From Hyphomicrobiales bacterium (GTDB lineage Bacteria; Pseudomonadota; Alphaproteobacteria; Rhizobiales; Phreatobacteraceae), in assembly GCA_017304475.1 (NCBI GenBank), contig JAFKKV010000035.1, positions 1 through 64,000 on the forward strand: DNA of 64,000 nucleotides, given 5' to 3'. A model generated the notes under the pieces. It made no database searches, was not told the DNA's origin, and saw only the letters and a program-made list of their open reading frames with translations. Shown here piece by piece: positions 52,339 to 60,851 of this stretch. How positions within the stretch are numbered: position 1 is the stretch's first letter; each line of letters starts with the position of its first letter. The translations under genes were made by a program, and so were the position numbers.

Positions 52339-53091
52339 TCAGCCCACTTGATTGAACACCGGGAAGAGCTCGATCAGCAGGCCACCGACCCGCGCCATCT
52401 GGCCGGTGGCGATCAACAGGCCGGTCACGACCAGGATGACACCGGTTGCCCTTTGCACGCCCGCGAGATGCCGCTTGAAGCGGCCGACCCAGGCGAGGAA
52501 GGGTTTGGCGAAGGCGGCCGCCAGCAGGAAGGGCAGGCCCATGCCGGCGGCGTAGAACCCGAGCAGCAAGGTGCCCCGGCCGATCGTCTCGGCCGAGGCC
52601 GAAAGCATCAGGATGGCGGCGAGCACCGGACCGACGCAGGGCGTCCAGCCGAAACCGAAGGCCAGGCCCACGCCATAGGCGCCAACAATGCCGGCCGGCC
52701 GGCGCTCCACCTCAGCGCGTGCCTCGCGCATCAGGAAGCCGATCCTGACCAGTCCGGCCATGTGCAAGCCGATGACCACGAGGCCGAGGCCGGCGATCAC
52801 GGCCAGGCTGTCGAACCAGCGCGTCAACGCCTGGCCGAACACCGAAGCCGTGGCGCCGAGCAGCACGAAGATGGTCGAGAAACCCAGCACGAAGGCGCCG
52901 GCACGGCTGACCAGCCGCCGCCGGCCGGCCAAGGTGCCGTCGCCGCTCGCTTCGAGCTCGCCGAAGGACAGGCCGGCCAGAAAGCACAGATAGGCCGGCA
53001 CCAAAGGCAGGACGCAAGGCGAGAAGAACGACAGGAGGCCGCCGAGGAAAGCGCCGGCAAACGAGACATCCAGCGCCACGCCGGCCTCCAT
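52339..53091 (-). CDS. soxV: SoxV / CcdA thiol transporter
   Basis: The 250-residue protein has six membrane helices and the CcdA core with two membrane Cys in FSPCVLPLVPAYLCF (about 24) and WTPCVGPVLA (about 150). It brings reducing equivalents from cytoplasmic thioredoxin to the periplasm. In sox loci this protein (SoxV) supplies electrons to SoxS or SoxW, which re-reduce SoxYZ. Its ATG at 53091 lies 35 bp from the divergent soxS start. Confidence 0.92.
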   Translation of the reverse strand: MEAGVALDVSFAGAFLGGLLSFFSPCVLPLVPAYLCFLAGLSFGELEASGDGTLAGRRRLVSRAGAFVLGFSTIFVLLGATASVFGQALTRWFDSLAVIAGLGLVVIGLHMAGLVRIGFLMREARAEVERRPAGIVGAYGVGLAFGFGWTPCVGPVLAAILMLSASAETIGRGTLLLGFYAAGMGLPFLLAAAFAKPFLAWVGRFKRHLAGVQRATGVILVVTGLLIATGQMARVGGLLIELFPVFNQVG

Positions 53092-53126
53092 TGGCAAATA
53101 TATTCGAATGCGTCTATATCTTAGCG
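53091..53126. promoter_or_regulatory. Overlapping soxV/soxS promoters with ATTCGAAT operator
   Basis: Only 35 bp separate the two start codons. For soxS, TTGGCA (53091-53096) and CTATAT (53113-53118, the alphaproteobacterial -10) are 16 bp apart, with the palindrome ATTCGAAT (53102-53109) inside the spacer. The inferred start of transcription lies just before ATG 53127, so soxS mRNA would be nearly leaderless. On the minus strand TATATT (53097-53102) could be the soxV -10. Confidence 0.6.
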
Positions 53127-53546
53127 ATGAAACGCGCTTGGCGGCAATTCGTCCTTGCCTCATTGCTGGGTCTCGGTGTCGGGCTGGGCTTCGCCATGCC
53201 CGGGCTCGCCGCGGCCGAACTGGTCATGTTCGAACGTTCGGGCTGTCCCTGGTGCGCGCGCTGGGACCGCGAAGTGGCGCCGCATTATTCTGTGACTGAC
53301 GAGGGCAAGGCCGCGCCGCTGCGCCGGGTCAATCTCGATAACGGCCAGCCACGTGATCTGGCGCTGACCCTGCCGGTGCGCTTCACGCCCACTTTCGTGC
53401 TCATCGACCAGGGCCGCGAGGTCGGCCGGATCACGGGTTATATGGACGAGGGCATGTTCTGGGGCTTGCTCGGCAAGCTGATTCAGGATTTGCAGAACGC
53501 AACGGGACGCGCGCCGGGCGCCGCATCCCTGGGAAGGCCTGGCTGA
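53127..53546 (+). CDS. soxS: SoxS, periplasmic thioredoxin-like protein
   Basis: The 139-residue protein has a signal peptide (about 1-29) and a thioredoxin-like site SGCPWCARWDREVAP (CPWC at about 39-42), then APLRRVNLDNGQPRDL and RFTPTFVLIDQGREVGRITGY (cis-Pro region). This set matches SoxS, which reactivates SoxYZ with electrons from SoxV. Its stop overlaps the soxR start (TGATG, 53544-53548), coupling reactivation and control. The ATG follows the putative -10 directly. Confidence 0.92.
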   Translation: MKRAWRQFVLASLLGLGVGLGFAMPGLAAAELVMFERSGCPWCARWDREVAPHYSVTDEGKAAPLRRVNLDNGQPRDLALTLPVRFTPTFVLIDQGREVGRITGYMDEGMFWGLLGKLIQDLQNATGRAPGAASLGRPG

Positions 53547-53923
53547 TGACCGTGATTGTATCGAAGGCGATCGAGGACGAACTGCGCTCGGGCGCGGAAT
53601 ATTCCGTCGAGCTCGAGCAGCTCATGCGCAATGCCCGCGAGGCCAGCGACTTCCTGAAAGCCCTGTCGCATGAGAGCCGGCTGCTGCTGCTCTGCCTGCT
53701 GGCCGAGAAGGAACGCTCGGTCGGCGAACTCGAGAACATCCTGTCGCTGCGCCAGCCGACCGTCTCGCAGCAATTGGCCCGGCTGCGCTTCGACGACATG
53801 GTCACCACGCGGCGCGACGGCAAGACCGTTTATTACAGCATCGCCAACGAGAATGTCCGGCGCGTCATCAGCGTCATCTACGATATCTTCTGCGAGCGCG
53901 GCACCAAGACCGCCAAGGAATGA
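53546..53923 (+). CDS. soxR: SoxR, ArsR-family sulfur sensor repressor
   Basis: The 125-residue ArsR-type repressor has the winged helix ERSVGELENILSLRQPTVSQQLARLR (about 56-81). Two Cys are placed as in SqrR/BigR/SoxR persulfide sensors: one in LLLLCLLAEKE (about 50) and one in IYDIFCERG (about 116). In those proteins an intramolecular di-, tri- or tetrasulfide link forms and releases DNA. It probably represses soxV, soxS, soxYZBCD and soxAX through the dyads in the two divergent gaps. Confidence 0.9.
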   Translation: MTVIVSKAIEDELRSGAEYSVELEQLMRNAREASDFLKALSHESRLLLLCLLAEKERSVGELENILSLRQPTVSQQLARLRFDDMVTTRRDGKTVYYSIANENVRRVISVIYDIFCERGTKTAKE

Positions 53924-53971
53924 CGGAGCCGGGCACACGCTCGCTCCGCGCAAGAAGCCCTGGGAGGATGC

Positions 53972-55093
53972 ATGACTGGGCTGCCGGCCGCTGCCGTCGG
54001 CGCGATGGGCTTTCTGGTCGGCATGGCGGCGGGCCTGTCGGTCCAGCGCGCCCGGCTTTGCTCTTTCGGCGCCGTCGAGGACGCCCTGATCGGCCATGAC
54101 TGGCGCCGCATGAAGGTCTTCGGCCTGGCCTTGGCCGTGGCCCTGACCGGCACCCAGCTCCTGGTCCTGCTCGGCCTGTTCGAACCCACCGAAACGACCT
54201 ATGTGCCGAGCCAGATCGCCTGGCTCGGCGCCTTTGCCGGCGCGGTCCTGTTCGGCATCGGCATGGCCCTGGTCGGCACCTGCGCCTTCGGCTCGCTGAT
54301 CCGGCTGGGTTCGGGCGACCTGCGCAGCCTGTTCACGCTGATGATCTTCGGCGCGGTCGCTTACGCAACGCTGCGCGGCGTGCTGGCGCGGCCCCGGATC
54401 GACTGGGTCGAGGCCATCGCGGTCGCCATGCCTGGCGGCGGCCCGAGCGCCGCCCCCGACGTGCTCGGTCGGCTCGGCGGTTTCGATATGCGCCTCGGCC
54501 TGACTCTCGCGCTGGCCGCAGGCCTCGTCTGGCTGGTTATCCGCGACCGCCGCCTGTGGCGGGCGCCGCGCCTTCTGACCGCCGGCCTGGTGCTCGGTCT
54601 CGGCGTGGTCGCGGGCTGGATCGCCACCGGCGTCGTGGTCGACGTGTTCGACCGCATCGTGCGGGTCCAGAGCCTGACCTTCGTTTCGCCGGTCGCCCGC
54701 GGCTTCTATGGATTGATGACCGGCGAAGGCAGCCTCGCCGATTTCGGCATGATGAGCGTGCCGGGCGTCGCGGTGGGTGCGGCGCTATCGGCGCTGGCGG
54801 CCCGGGAGTTCCGCTGGGAGGCCTTCGACGACCAGCGCGAGATGCGCCGCCATCTCACCGGCGCGGTGCTGATGGGTTTCGGCGGCGTGCTCGCCGGCGG
54901 CTGCACCATAGGGCAGGGGCTCACCGCCGGCTCGCTGATGGCCGCGACCTGGCCGATTACGGTGGCCGGCATGATCCTCGGCGCCCGCCTCGGCATCGTC
55001 ATCCTGGTCGAGGATTCGGTCCTCGACTGGGCGCGCGCCGCCTGGACCGGCCTCGGCGCCGCGCGCAACAGCGGACGGCCTCCCGCCGAATAG
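53972..55093 (+). CDS. YeeE/YedE (TsuA-like) sulfur transporter
   Basis: The 373-residue inner-membrane protein has about nine helices and the YeeE/YedE signatures, with the Cys-containing GTCAFGSLIRLGSGDLRS (about 110-128) and GGCTIGQGLTAGS (about 309-321). TsuA-type members import thiosulfate; others move sulfur compounds through conserved Cys relays. A GGGAGG site precedes the ATG. Adjacent to soxSR, it suggests transport of a sulfur species into the cell. Confidence 0.88.
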   Translation: MTGLPAAAVGAMGFLVGMAAGLSVQRARLCSFGAVEDALIGHDWRRMKVFGLALAVALTGTQLLVLLGLFEPTETTYVPSQIAWLGAFAGAVLFGIGMALVGTCAFGSLIRLGSGDLRSLFTLMIFGAVAYATLRGVLARPRIDWVEAIAVAMPGGGPSAAPDVLGRLGGFDMRLGLTLALAAGLVWLVIRDRRLWRAPRLLTAGLVLGLGVVAGWIATGVVVDVFDRIVRVQSLTFVSPVARGFYGLMTGEGSLADFGMMSVPGVAVGAALSALAAREFRWEAFDDQREMRRHLTGAVLMGFGGVLAGGCTIGQGLTAGSLMAATWPITVAGMILGARLGIVILVEDSVLDWARAAWTGLGAARNSGRPPAE

Positions 55094-55185
55094 GCCCCGA
55101 CAGCTGGGGGCGCCGATCCCGGCGGTATTGCGGTCTGGCCTGTCCGGCTGCAAGATCGGCGAAATCGACCAAGATCGAAGGTTGG

Positions 55186-56151
55186 ATGGACGCGTTCTTC
55201 AGCACCCGGGACACACCTCAGCCCGAGCGTAACGGACGGTGGCAGGACATGGTGTCCGCCACCTATTTTCCGCTCGACCTGCGTTTTCGCCGCCCCGACA
55301 CGTTCAGCGGCCAGCTCGCGCGCTGGCAGCTCGGCCAAGTTTCGCTGTCGCGGCTGACCGCCGACGCCTTGTTGTACCGGCGCACTGCCAGGCACCTCGC
55401 CAATGAGCGGGAGGAGCAATATCTCGTCACCGTGCCGAGCCTGTCGGATGTCGCCTTCCTGCAATGCGAGCGCGACATTCGCTGCCCGCCCGGCGGCTTC
55501 CTGATCGAGCGCGGCCACGAGCCCTATGAGTTCAGCCATGGCGAGGCCAATGATCTCTGGGTGCTGAAAGTGCCGGGCGAGGCGCTGCTCGGCCGGCTGC
55601 GCATGCCCGAGCGCTATTGCAGCCTGACCTTCAACGCCGATTCGGGGGCGGGTGGCCTGTTCGCCGATCTCCTGCGGCTGATGCCGAACCGCCTGCCGGC
55701 CATGTCGGCCAGCGAGCGCAGCCAGATCGGCGGCCAGCTGGTCGACCTGCTGATCCTGGCGGTCGCCGGCGACGAGCGCGTGCTGACCAGCAACGGCTCC
55801 TCGGTCCGCGCCGGCCACCTTGCTCGCGTCGAACATTATGTCCGCGGCCGGCTCGGCGAGCGCAATCTGCGGCCGGAGGACATCGCGGGCGCCTGCGGCA
55901 TTTCCGTGCGCTACCTGCACGACTTGTTCCAGGGCTCCGATCTCAGCCTCGGCGAATGGATCCGCAACCAGCGGCTGCTCGCCTGCCGCGAGGCGCTCGG
56001 CAATGCTGGCGACCGGCGGACCATCGCCGAGATCGCCTATGACTGGGGTTTCGGCGACCAGGCGCAGCTGTCGCGCCAGTTCAAGGCCCGCTTCGGCATG
56101 ACGCCGCGGGATTATCGCAACCGGCAGCTCCAGGGCGCGGCGCGCGATTGA
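55186..56151 (+). CDS. AraC-family regulator
   Basis: The 321-residue protein has an N-terminal AraC-binding-like domain (about 30-190, LARWQLGQVSLSRL and GHEPYEFSHGE) and a C-terminal double helix-turn-helix with LRPEDIAGACGISVRYLHDLF and RTIAEIAYDWGFGDQAQLSRQFKARFGMTPRDYR (about 224-313). This layout resembles FeaR/AraC_binding_2 regulators of amine or aromatic use. It is downstream of the sulfur genes and 630 bp upstream of hyuB; whether it acts on either is unknown. Confidence 0.87.
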   Translation: MDAFFSTRDTPQPERNGRWQDMVSATYFPLDLRFRRPDTFSGQLARWQLGQVSLSRLTADALLYRRTARHLANEREEQYLVTVPSLSDVAFLQCERDIRCPPGGFLIERGHEPYEFSHGEANDLWVLKVPGEALLGRLRMPERYCSLTFNADSGAGGLFADLLRLMPNRLPAMSASERSQIGGQLVDLLILAVAGDERVLTSNGSSVRAGHLARVEHYVRGRLGERNLRPEDIAGACGISVRYLHDLFQGSDLSLGEWIRNQRLLACREALGNAGDRRTIAEIAYDWGFGDQAQLSRQFKARFGMTPRDYRNRQLQGAARD

Positions 56152-56180
56152 GCGTGCCACATCGGACGCAAGGAAGGCCC

Positions 56181-56456
56181 ATGCCTGGCACGCGACGTGG
56201 TGCAACCATCCTTTTCGCGATCATCACGGCCACCGGCCTCGGCTATCGCCCGGCCGCGGCAGCCTCGGCGCCCGGTGCGGTCGGCCTCGCCAATCCCGCC
56301 TCGGTCCATTGCGGCCAGCTTGGCGGACGTCTGGAAATCGTCACGGCGGCAGGCGGCGGCCAGGTCGGCATGTGTCATCTGCCTGACGGACGGATCTGCG
56401 AGGAATGGGCGCTGTTCCGCGACAAGCGGTGCGTCCCGCCGGGACAGCGCGACTGA
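56181..56456 (+). CDS. DUF333 small secreted protein
   Basis: The 91-residue protein has a hydrophobic signal-like N-terminus (about 9-28) and a DUF333 domain: GLANPASVHCGQLGGRLEI, then GGGQVGMCHLPDGRICEEWALFRDKRC. Four Cys suggest disulfides in the periplasm. DUF333 proteins are sometimes annotated as putative hemolysins without evidence. AAGGAAGG precedes ATG 56181. Confidence 0.82.
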   Translation: MPGTRRGATILFAIITATGLGYRPAAAASAPGAVGLANPASVHCGQLGGRLEIVTAAGGGQVGMCHLPDGRICEEWALFRDKRCVPPGQRD

Positions 56457-56782
56457 CCTTCGCCGCCGCTGACGGATTGCTGCCGCATCGGCCCTGCGCG
56501 GATTGACAAGAATTACCGCGCTCAGGCGCAAGACCGCCCGCGCCACGCGCCTAAGCTCCCTGCCAAGCATCCGAAAAAGTTGCGAATGGCGGAACCAATC
56601 CGCCGCAGTGGGAGCGTTGCCGGATTTCACAGACATGAGCGCGGTGACGGCAGGCTAAACGCCTGTCGTCACGACGGAATCCTCGTTCGCCGCAACGAGG
56701 AAACGATCCCGGCCGCCGGCTTTCGGCACGGCGGGGGCGCTCATGGCCTGTGCCCGGCAGCGCAAAGCGAACGAGGCCAATC
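56457..56782. promoter_or_regulatory. hyu upstream region
   Basis: This 326-bp gene-free stretch precedes hyuB. A TTGACA at 56503-56508 is the only recognisable -35 element, with no clear -10. Small dyads such as CAGGC-TAAAC-GCCTG (about 56659-56673) are visible. No riboswitch pattern was recognised. Confidence 0.3.
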
Positions 56783-58531
56783 ATGACAAGCAAACGCGTC
56801 GACCCGATCACGCTCTCCGTGGTGCGCGGCGTTCTTGAAACGACCCAGCGCGAGATGACGCTGGCGCTGGAAAAGACCGCGCGCTCCAGCGTGTTCAACC
56901 TGGCGCACGACTATTCGACCGCGCTGTTCAACGCCGACCCGGAAATGATCCTGCAGGGCCAGGATATCCCGATCCATCTGGGCTCGCTGATCCCGGCCAT
57001 GAAGGCGGTCGCCGGCTTTTTCGGCGACGACATCAACGAAGGCGACCTGCTGCTGCACAACGACCCGGCCTATGCCGGCAGCCACATCATCGACACCTGC
57101 ATGTACAAGCCGGTCTTCTATAAGGGCGAGCTGGTGTTCTGGACCGTCTGCAAGGGCCACCTGACCGATATCGGCGGCCCGGTGCCGGCCGGCTACAACC
57201 CGGCCGCCACCGAGATCTATGCCGAAGGCCTGCGCATTCCCCCGGTCAAGATCTGGGACCGGGGCAAGCCCCGCCACGACGTGCTGAACCTGCTGCTCAC
57301 CAATATGCGCGCCCGGCGCGACCAGGAGGGCGACTTCAACGCGCTGATCGGCGCCTGCCAGGTCGGCGAGCGCAACCTGATCGCGCTGCTCGACAAATAT
57401 GGCCTGGAACAAGTCCAGGCCTGTATCGCCGAACTGCTCGACATGGCCGACCGGCAGATGCGCGCGCTGATCCGCGCCGTGCCCGACGGCACCTATAAGG
57501 GCACCGCCATCCTGGAAGATGCCGGCCACGGTTTCGGCGATTTCGAGATCTCGGCCACCGTCACCATCGAGGCCGACACCTGCCGCATCGCCATATCGAG
57601 CCCGCCGCAGATTCCCTATTTCATCAATTCCTACGAGGGCAATTCCTATTCCGGCGTCTATCTCGGCCTGATGATGTTCGCCCAGCTGCCGCCGCCCTAC
57701 AATGAGGGTCTGTATCGCTGCGTCACCGTCGACATGGGCCCGAAGGGCACCCTGTGCAACGCCAGGGAACCGGCGCCGCACATGAACTGCACGACGACGC
57801 CGATGGAGACCCTGACGGATGCCGTGCGGCTCGCCTTCGAGCAGGCGGCGCCCGCCAAGGTCAGCGCCTCCTGGGGCCATGCCAATGGCTGCAACGTCGC
57901 CGGCTGGGACACCCGCCACGACGAGGAATATGTCACCATGGTGCTGGCCTCGATCATTTCGGGCGCCGGCGCCACACCCCAGCAGGACGGCTGGCACGCC
58001 TGTGGCCCGGAATGCTGCTTCGGCGCGCTGACCTCGGGCGATATCGAGCTTCTCGAATATTCTTATCCGGTGATCATCCACCGCTACAGCCTGATCACCG
58101 ATTCAGGCGGGGCAGGGGCCAATCGCGGCGGCTCAGGCACCTGCTGGGAGGTCGAGCCGCTCGACAAGCCGATGACCTTCATTTCCTTCGGCGAGGGCCG
58201 GCGCATTCCCGCCATGGGCGCCGCCGGCGCGCGCTCCGAACTGATCGACCCCAAGGTCGGCCGCATCGAGATCCGCCGCAACGGCGGTGTCGAAATCATC
58301 CGGAAGAATGTCATCGAGACCATTCTGCCCGGCGAGCGCGCGGCCAATTTCAACCCCGGCGGCGGCGGTTACGGCGATCCCTTCACCCGGCCCGCCGAGA
58401 AGGTCCTCGATGACGTGAGCAACGGCCTGGTCTCGATCGCGGGCGCCCGCGCCGACTATGGCGTGGTCATCACGGATGGTCCGCGCCCGCGCGTCGACCA
58501 CGACGCGACGCTGCGCCTGCGCGCCCGCTGA
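56783..58531 (+). CDS. hyuB: N-methylhydantoinase B / hydantoinase B
   Basis: The 582-residue protein is a HyuB-family subunit. Conserved parts are TLSVVRGVLETTQREM, AHDYSTALFNADPEM, LLHNDPAYAGSHI (about 92-104), GHLTDIGG and GGSGTCWEVEP, with FNPGGGGYGDP near the C-terminus. With HyuA it forms an ATP-dependent enzyme hydrolysing N-methylhydantoin, hydantoins or related cyclic amides; other members are acetone or acetophenone carboxylases. ATG 56783 is preferred to an upstream ATG at 56750. It is 33 bp from hyuA and the pair is next to an NCS1 permease. Confidence 0.92.
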   Translation: MTSKRVDPITLSVVRGVLETTQREMTLALEKTARSSVFNLAHDYSTALFNADPEMILQGQDIPIHLGSLIPAMKAVAGFFGDDINEGDLLLHNDPAYAGSHIIDTCMYKPVFYKGELVFWTVCKGHLTDIGGPVPAGYNPAATEIYAEGLRIPPVKIWDRGKPRHDVLNLLLTNMRARRDQEGDFNALIGACQVGERNLIALLDKYGLEQVQACIAELLDMADRQMRALIRAVPDGTYKGTAILEDAGHGFGDFEISATVTIEADTCRIAISSPPQIPYFINSYEGNSYSGVYLGLMMFAQLPPPYNEGLYRCVTVDMGPKGTLCNAREPAPHMNCTTTPMETLTDAVRLAFEQAAPAKVSASWGHANGCNVAGWDTRHDEEYVTMVLASIISGAGATPQQDGWHACGPECCFGALTSGDIELLEYSYPVIIHRYSLITDSGGAGANRGGSGTCWEVEPLDKPMTFISFGEGRRIPAMGAAGARSELIDPKVGRIEIRRNGGVEIIRKNVIETILPGERAANFNPGGGGYGDPFTRPAEKVLDDVSNGLVSIAGARADYGVVITDGPRPRVDHDATLRLRAR

Positions 58532-58564
58532 CACCGGCCAACACAACAATCCGGAACCATCACC

Positions 58565-60643
58565 ATGAGCACCACCTATCGTCTCGGCGTCGATGCCGGC
58601 GGCACGTTCACCGATTTCGTGCTGGCCGACGACACCGGCAAGACCCGGCTCTACAAGGCCCTGTCCACTCCCGACGACCCGACGCGCGCCATCGAGAACG
58701 GCCTGAAGTTGATCGCCGAGGATCTCGGCCTTTCGCCGCGAGACATCATCTCGCGCTGCGACCTTTGCATCAACGGCACCACCGTCGGGCTCAACGCGCT
58801 GATCCAGCTGAAAGGCGCCAAGACCGGCCTGATCTGCACCGAGGGCCATGAGGATTCGATCGAGATCCGCCTCGGCCACAAGGAGGACGGCTTCCGTTAC
58901 GACCCGGATTATCCGCCGGCGCCCATGCTGGCGCCGCGCCATCTGCGGCGCGGCGTGCGCGAGCGGGTCATCTCGACCGGCGAGATCCGCACGCCCATGC
59001 GCGAGGAGGATGTGCGCGCCGCCTGCGAATTGTTCCGCAGGGAGGGCGTCCAGAGCGTCGCCATTTCCTTCGTCTGGTCGGTGCTGAACCCGGCCCATGA
59101 GCGCCGCGCCGCCGAAATCGTGCGCGACATGCTGCCCGAGGTCGTGCTGACCGTCGGCAGCGAACTCTACCCGCAGGCACGCGAATATACCCGCACCTCG
59201 ACGGCGGTCACCAATGCCTATCTCGCACCGATCATGAAGCGTTACGTCGACGCGGTGGACGCCTACTTCCGCAAGCTCGGCGCGACCCAGCCGGTGCGCT
59301 ACTTCCAGTCGAACGGCGGTCTGGCGGTCGGCGAGATCGTCAGCGACCGGGCGGTTTATGCGATCAATTCGGGGCCGGCCTCGGCGCCCCAGGCCGGCAC
59401 CTTCGTCTGCGAGCCTTTCGGCAAGACCAATGTCATCACCGTCGACATGGGCGGCACCTCCTTCGACATCACGCTCACCAAGGACGGCCGCACCAATCTC
59501 AACAAGAACACCGACTTCCTGCGCTATCGCATCGGCGTTCCCATGATCCAGGTCGAGACGCTCGGCGCCGGCGGCGGCTCGATCGGCTGGATCGACGCCA
59601 TGGGTCTCTTGCAGATGGGCCCGCAGAGCGCCGGCGCGCGGCCGGGCCCGGTCTGTTACGGCCAGGGTGGCACGGAACCGACCGTCTCGGACGCCAATCT
59701 CGTGCTCGGTTATCTCAATCCGGCCGGATTGCTCGCCGGCAAGATGCCGCTGAACGGCGAAGCCGCGCGCGAGGCGATCAAGCGGAAGATCGCCGATCCG
59801 CTCGGCATTTCGGTAGAACGCGCCGCCTATGGCATGTTCACCATCGTCAACAACAACATGGTCAACGGCATCCGCCGCGTTTCGGTGGAACGCGGCTACG
59901 ATCCGCGCGACTTCGTGCTGGTCGGCGCGGGCGGCGCGACCGCCGCCCATATCACCGCGCTCGCCCGCGAGATGGATATCGACACCATCATCCTGCCGAA
60001 GCTCGCCTCGGGCCTCTGCGCCTTCGGCCAGATCATTTCCGACGTCAAATACAATTACATGGCGACCTGTCCGGTCAGGCTCGACAATGCCGAAAGCTAT
60101 GCCCGCGTCGACGGCCTGTTCCGGCAGCTGGAGGAGAAGGGCACCAGCGACCTCCGGGCCGACGGCTTCTCCCGTGACCGGATCAGCAGCCGCCGCAGCC
60201 TCGACATGCGTTATGTCGGCCAGGTCCATGAATGCACCGTCGACATCGACAGTTTCGCCATCGACGAAACCACGATCCAGCGCGTCAAGGACGCCTTCCA
60301 CGCCCGCCATGCCGAACTCTACACCTATAGCGAGCCGCATAATCCGGTCGAGGTGGTCAATATCGAGAGCACGCTGTTCGGCCATATCGACAAGCCGAGT
60401 GCGCCCAGGCTCACCGGCGGCGGCGATGCACCGTCGGCCGTCAAGGAACGCCGGCCGCTGATCTTTTCCGCCGAAGGCACGGCGATCGAGGCGCCGATCT
60501 ATGACGGCGCGAAACTCGGGGTCGATGCGGTGGTGACCGGCCCGGCCGTCATCGAGGAACCGACCACGACCATTGTCATCGAGCCCGGCTGGACCGCCAA
60601 GGTCCATGTCAGCGGCAGCTATCTCCTGACCCGGCAGCGCTGA
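58565..60643 (+). CDS. hyuA: N-methylhydantoinase A / hydantoinase A
   Basis: The 692-residue protein has the actin-like ATPase fold of the HyuA family: GVDAGGTFTDFVLAD at the start (phosphate 1), NGTTVGLNALI, STAVTNAYLAP and VDMGGTSFDITL (about 296-307, second phosphate motif), then the C-terminal NPVEVVNIESTLFG block. It provides the ATP-driven step of N-methylhydantoinase with HyuB. Length and order fit a two-subunit hydantoinase rather than 5-oxoprolinase, which is one fused chain in eukaryotes. Confidence 0.93.
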   Translation: MSTTYRLGVDAGGTFTDFVLADDTGKTRLYKALSTPDDPTRAIENGLKLIAEDLGLSPRDIISRCDLCINGTTVGLNALIQLKGAKTGLICTEGHEDSIEIRLGHKEDGFRYDPDYPPAPMLAPRHLRRGVRERVISTGEIRTPMREEDVRAACELFRREGVQSVAISFVWSVLNPAHERRAAEIVRDMLPEVVLTVGSELYPQAREYTRTSTAVTNAYLAPIMKRYVDAVDAYFRKLGATQPVRYFQSNGGLAVGEIVSDRAVYAINSGPASAPQAGTFVCEPFGKTNVITVDMGGTSFDITLTKDGRTNLNKNTDFLRYRIGVPMIQVETLGAGGGSIGWIDAMGLLQMGPQSAGARPGPVCYGQGGTEPTVSDANLVLGYLNPAGLLAGKMPLNGEAAREAIKRKIADPLGISVERAAYGMFTIVNNNMVNGIRRVSVERGYDPRDFVLVGAGGATAAHITALAREMDIDTIILPKLASGLCAFGQIISDVKYNYMATCPVRLDNAESYARVDGLFRQLEEKGTSDLRADGFSRDRISSRRSLDMRYVGQVHECTVDIDSFAIDETTIQRVKDAFHARHAELYTYSEPHNPVEVVNIESTLFGHIDKPSAPRLTGGGDAPSAVKERRPLIFSAEGTAIEAPIYDGAKLGVDAVVTGPAVIEEPTTTIVIEPGWTAKVHVSGSYLLTRQR

Positions 60644-60668
60644 ACGTCAGCCGCTCGACCCAACCTCC

Positions 60669-60693
60669 GGAGCCGGTGCGACGCGCCGGCTCC
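60669..60693. terminator. GC hairpin between hyuA and permease
   Basis: GGAGCCGG and CCGGCTCC form an 8-bp stem with a 9-base loop, 25 bp after hyuA and 159 bp before the permease start. It has no T-tract. It could weaken read-through or shield the hyuA mRNA end. Confidence 0.35.
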
Positions 60694-60851
60694 GCTTCCC
60701 CGAAACGATGTCCCGGCAGCGCGAACGCCCGTCACCCCGACGCGGCGCATCGGCGACCCATGCCCGGGGCGATCGCCGAGGCCGGCGTCAGAACCGGCCG
60801 TCCAGTGCAAGCACACCCTCCAGAGCAACATTCATTTGGGAGATCAAGGCT

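Noticed and set aside
58133..60607. An 824-codon minus-strand open frame opposite hyuA
   Set aside because: Antisense shadow of a well-defined gene, with the low-complexity composition of GC-rich complementary frames.
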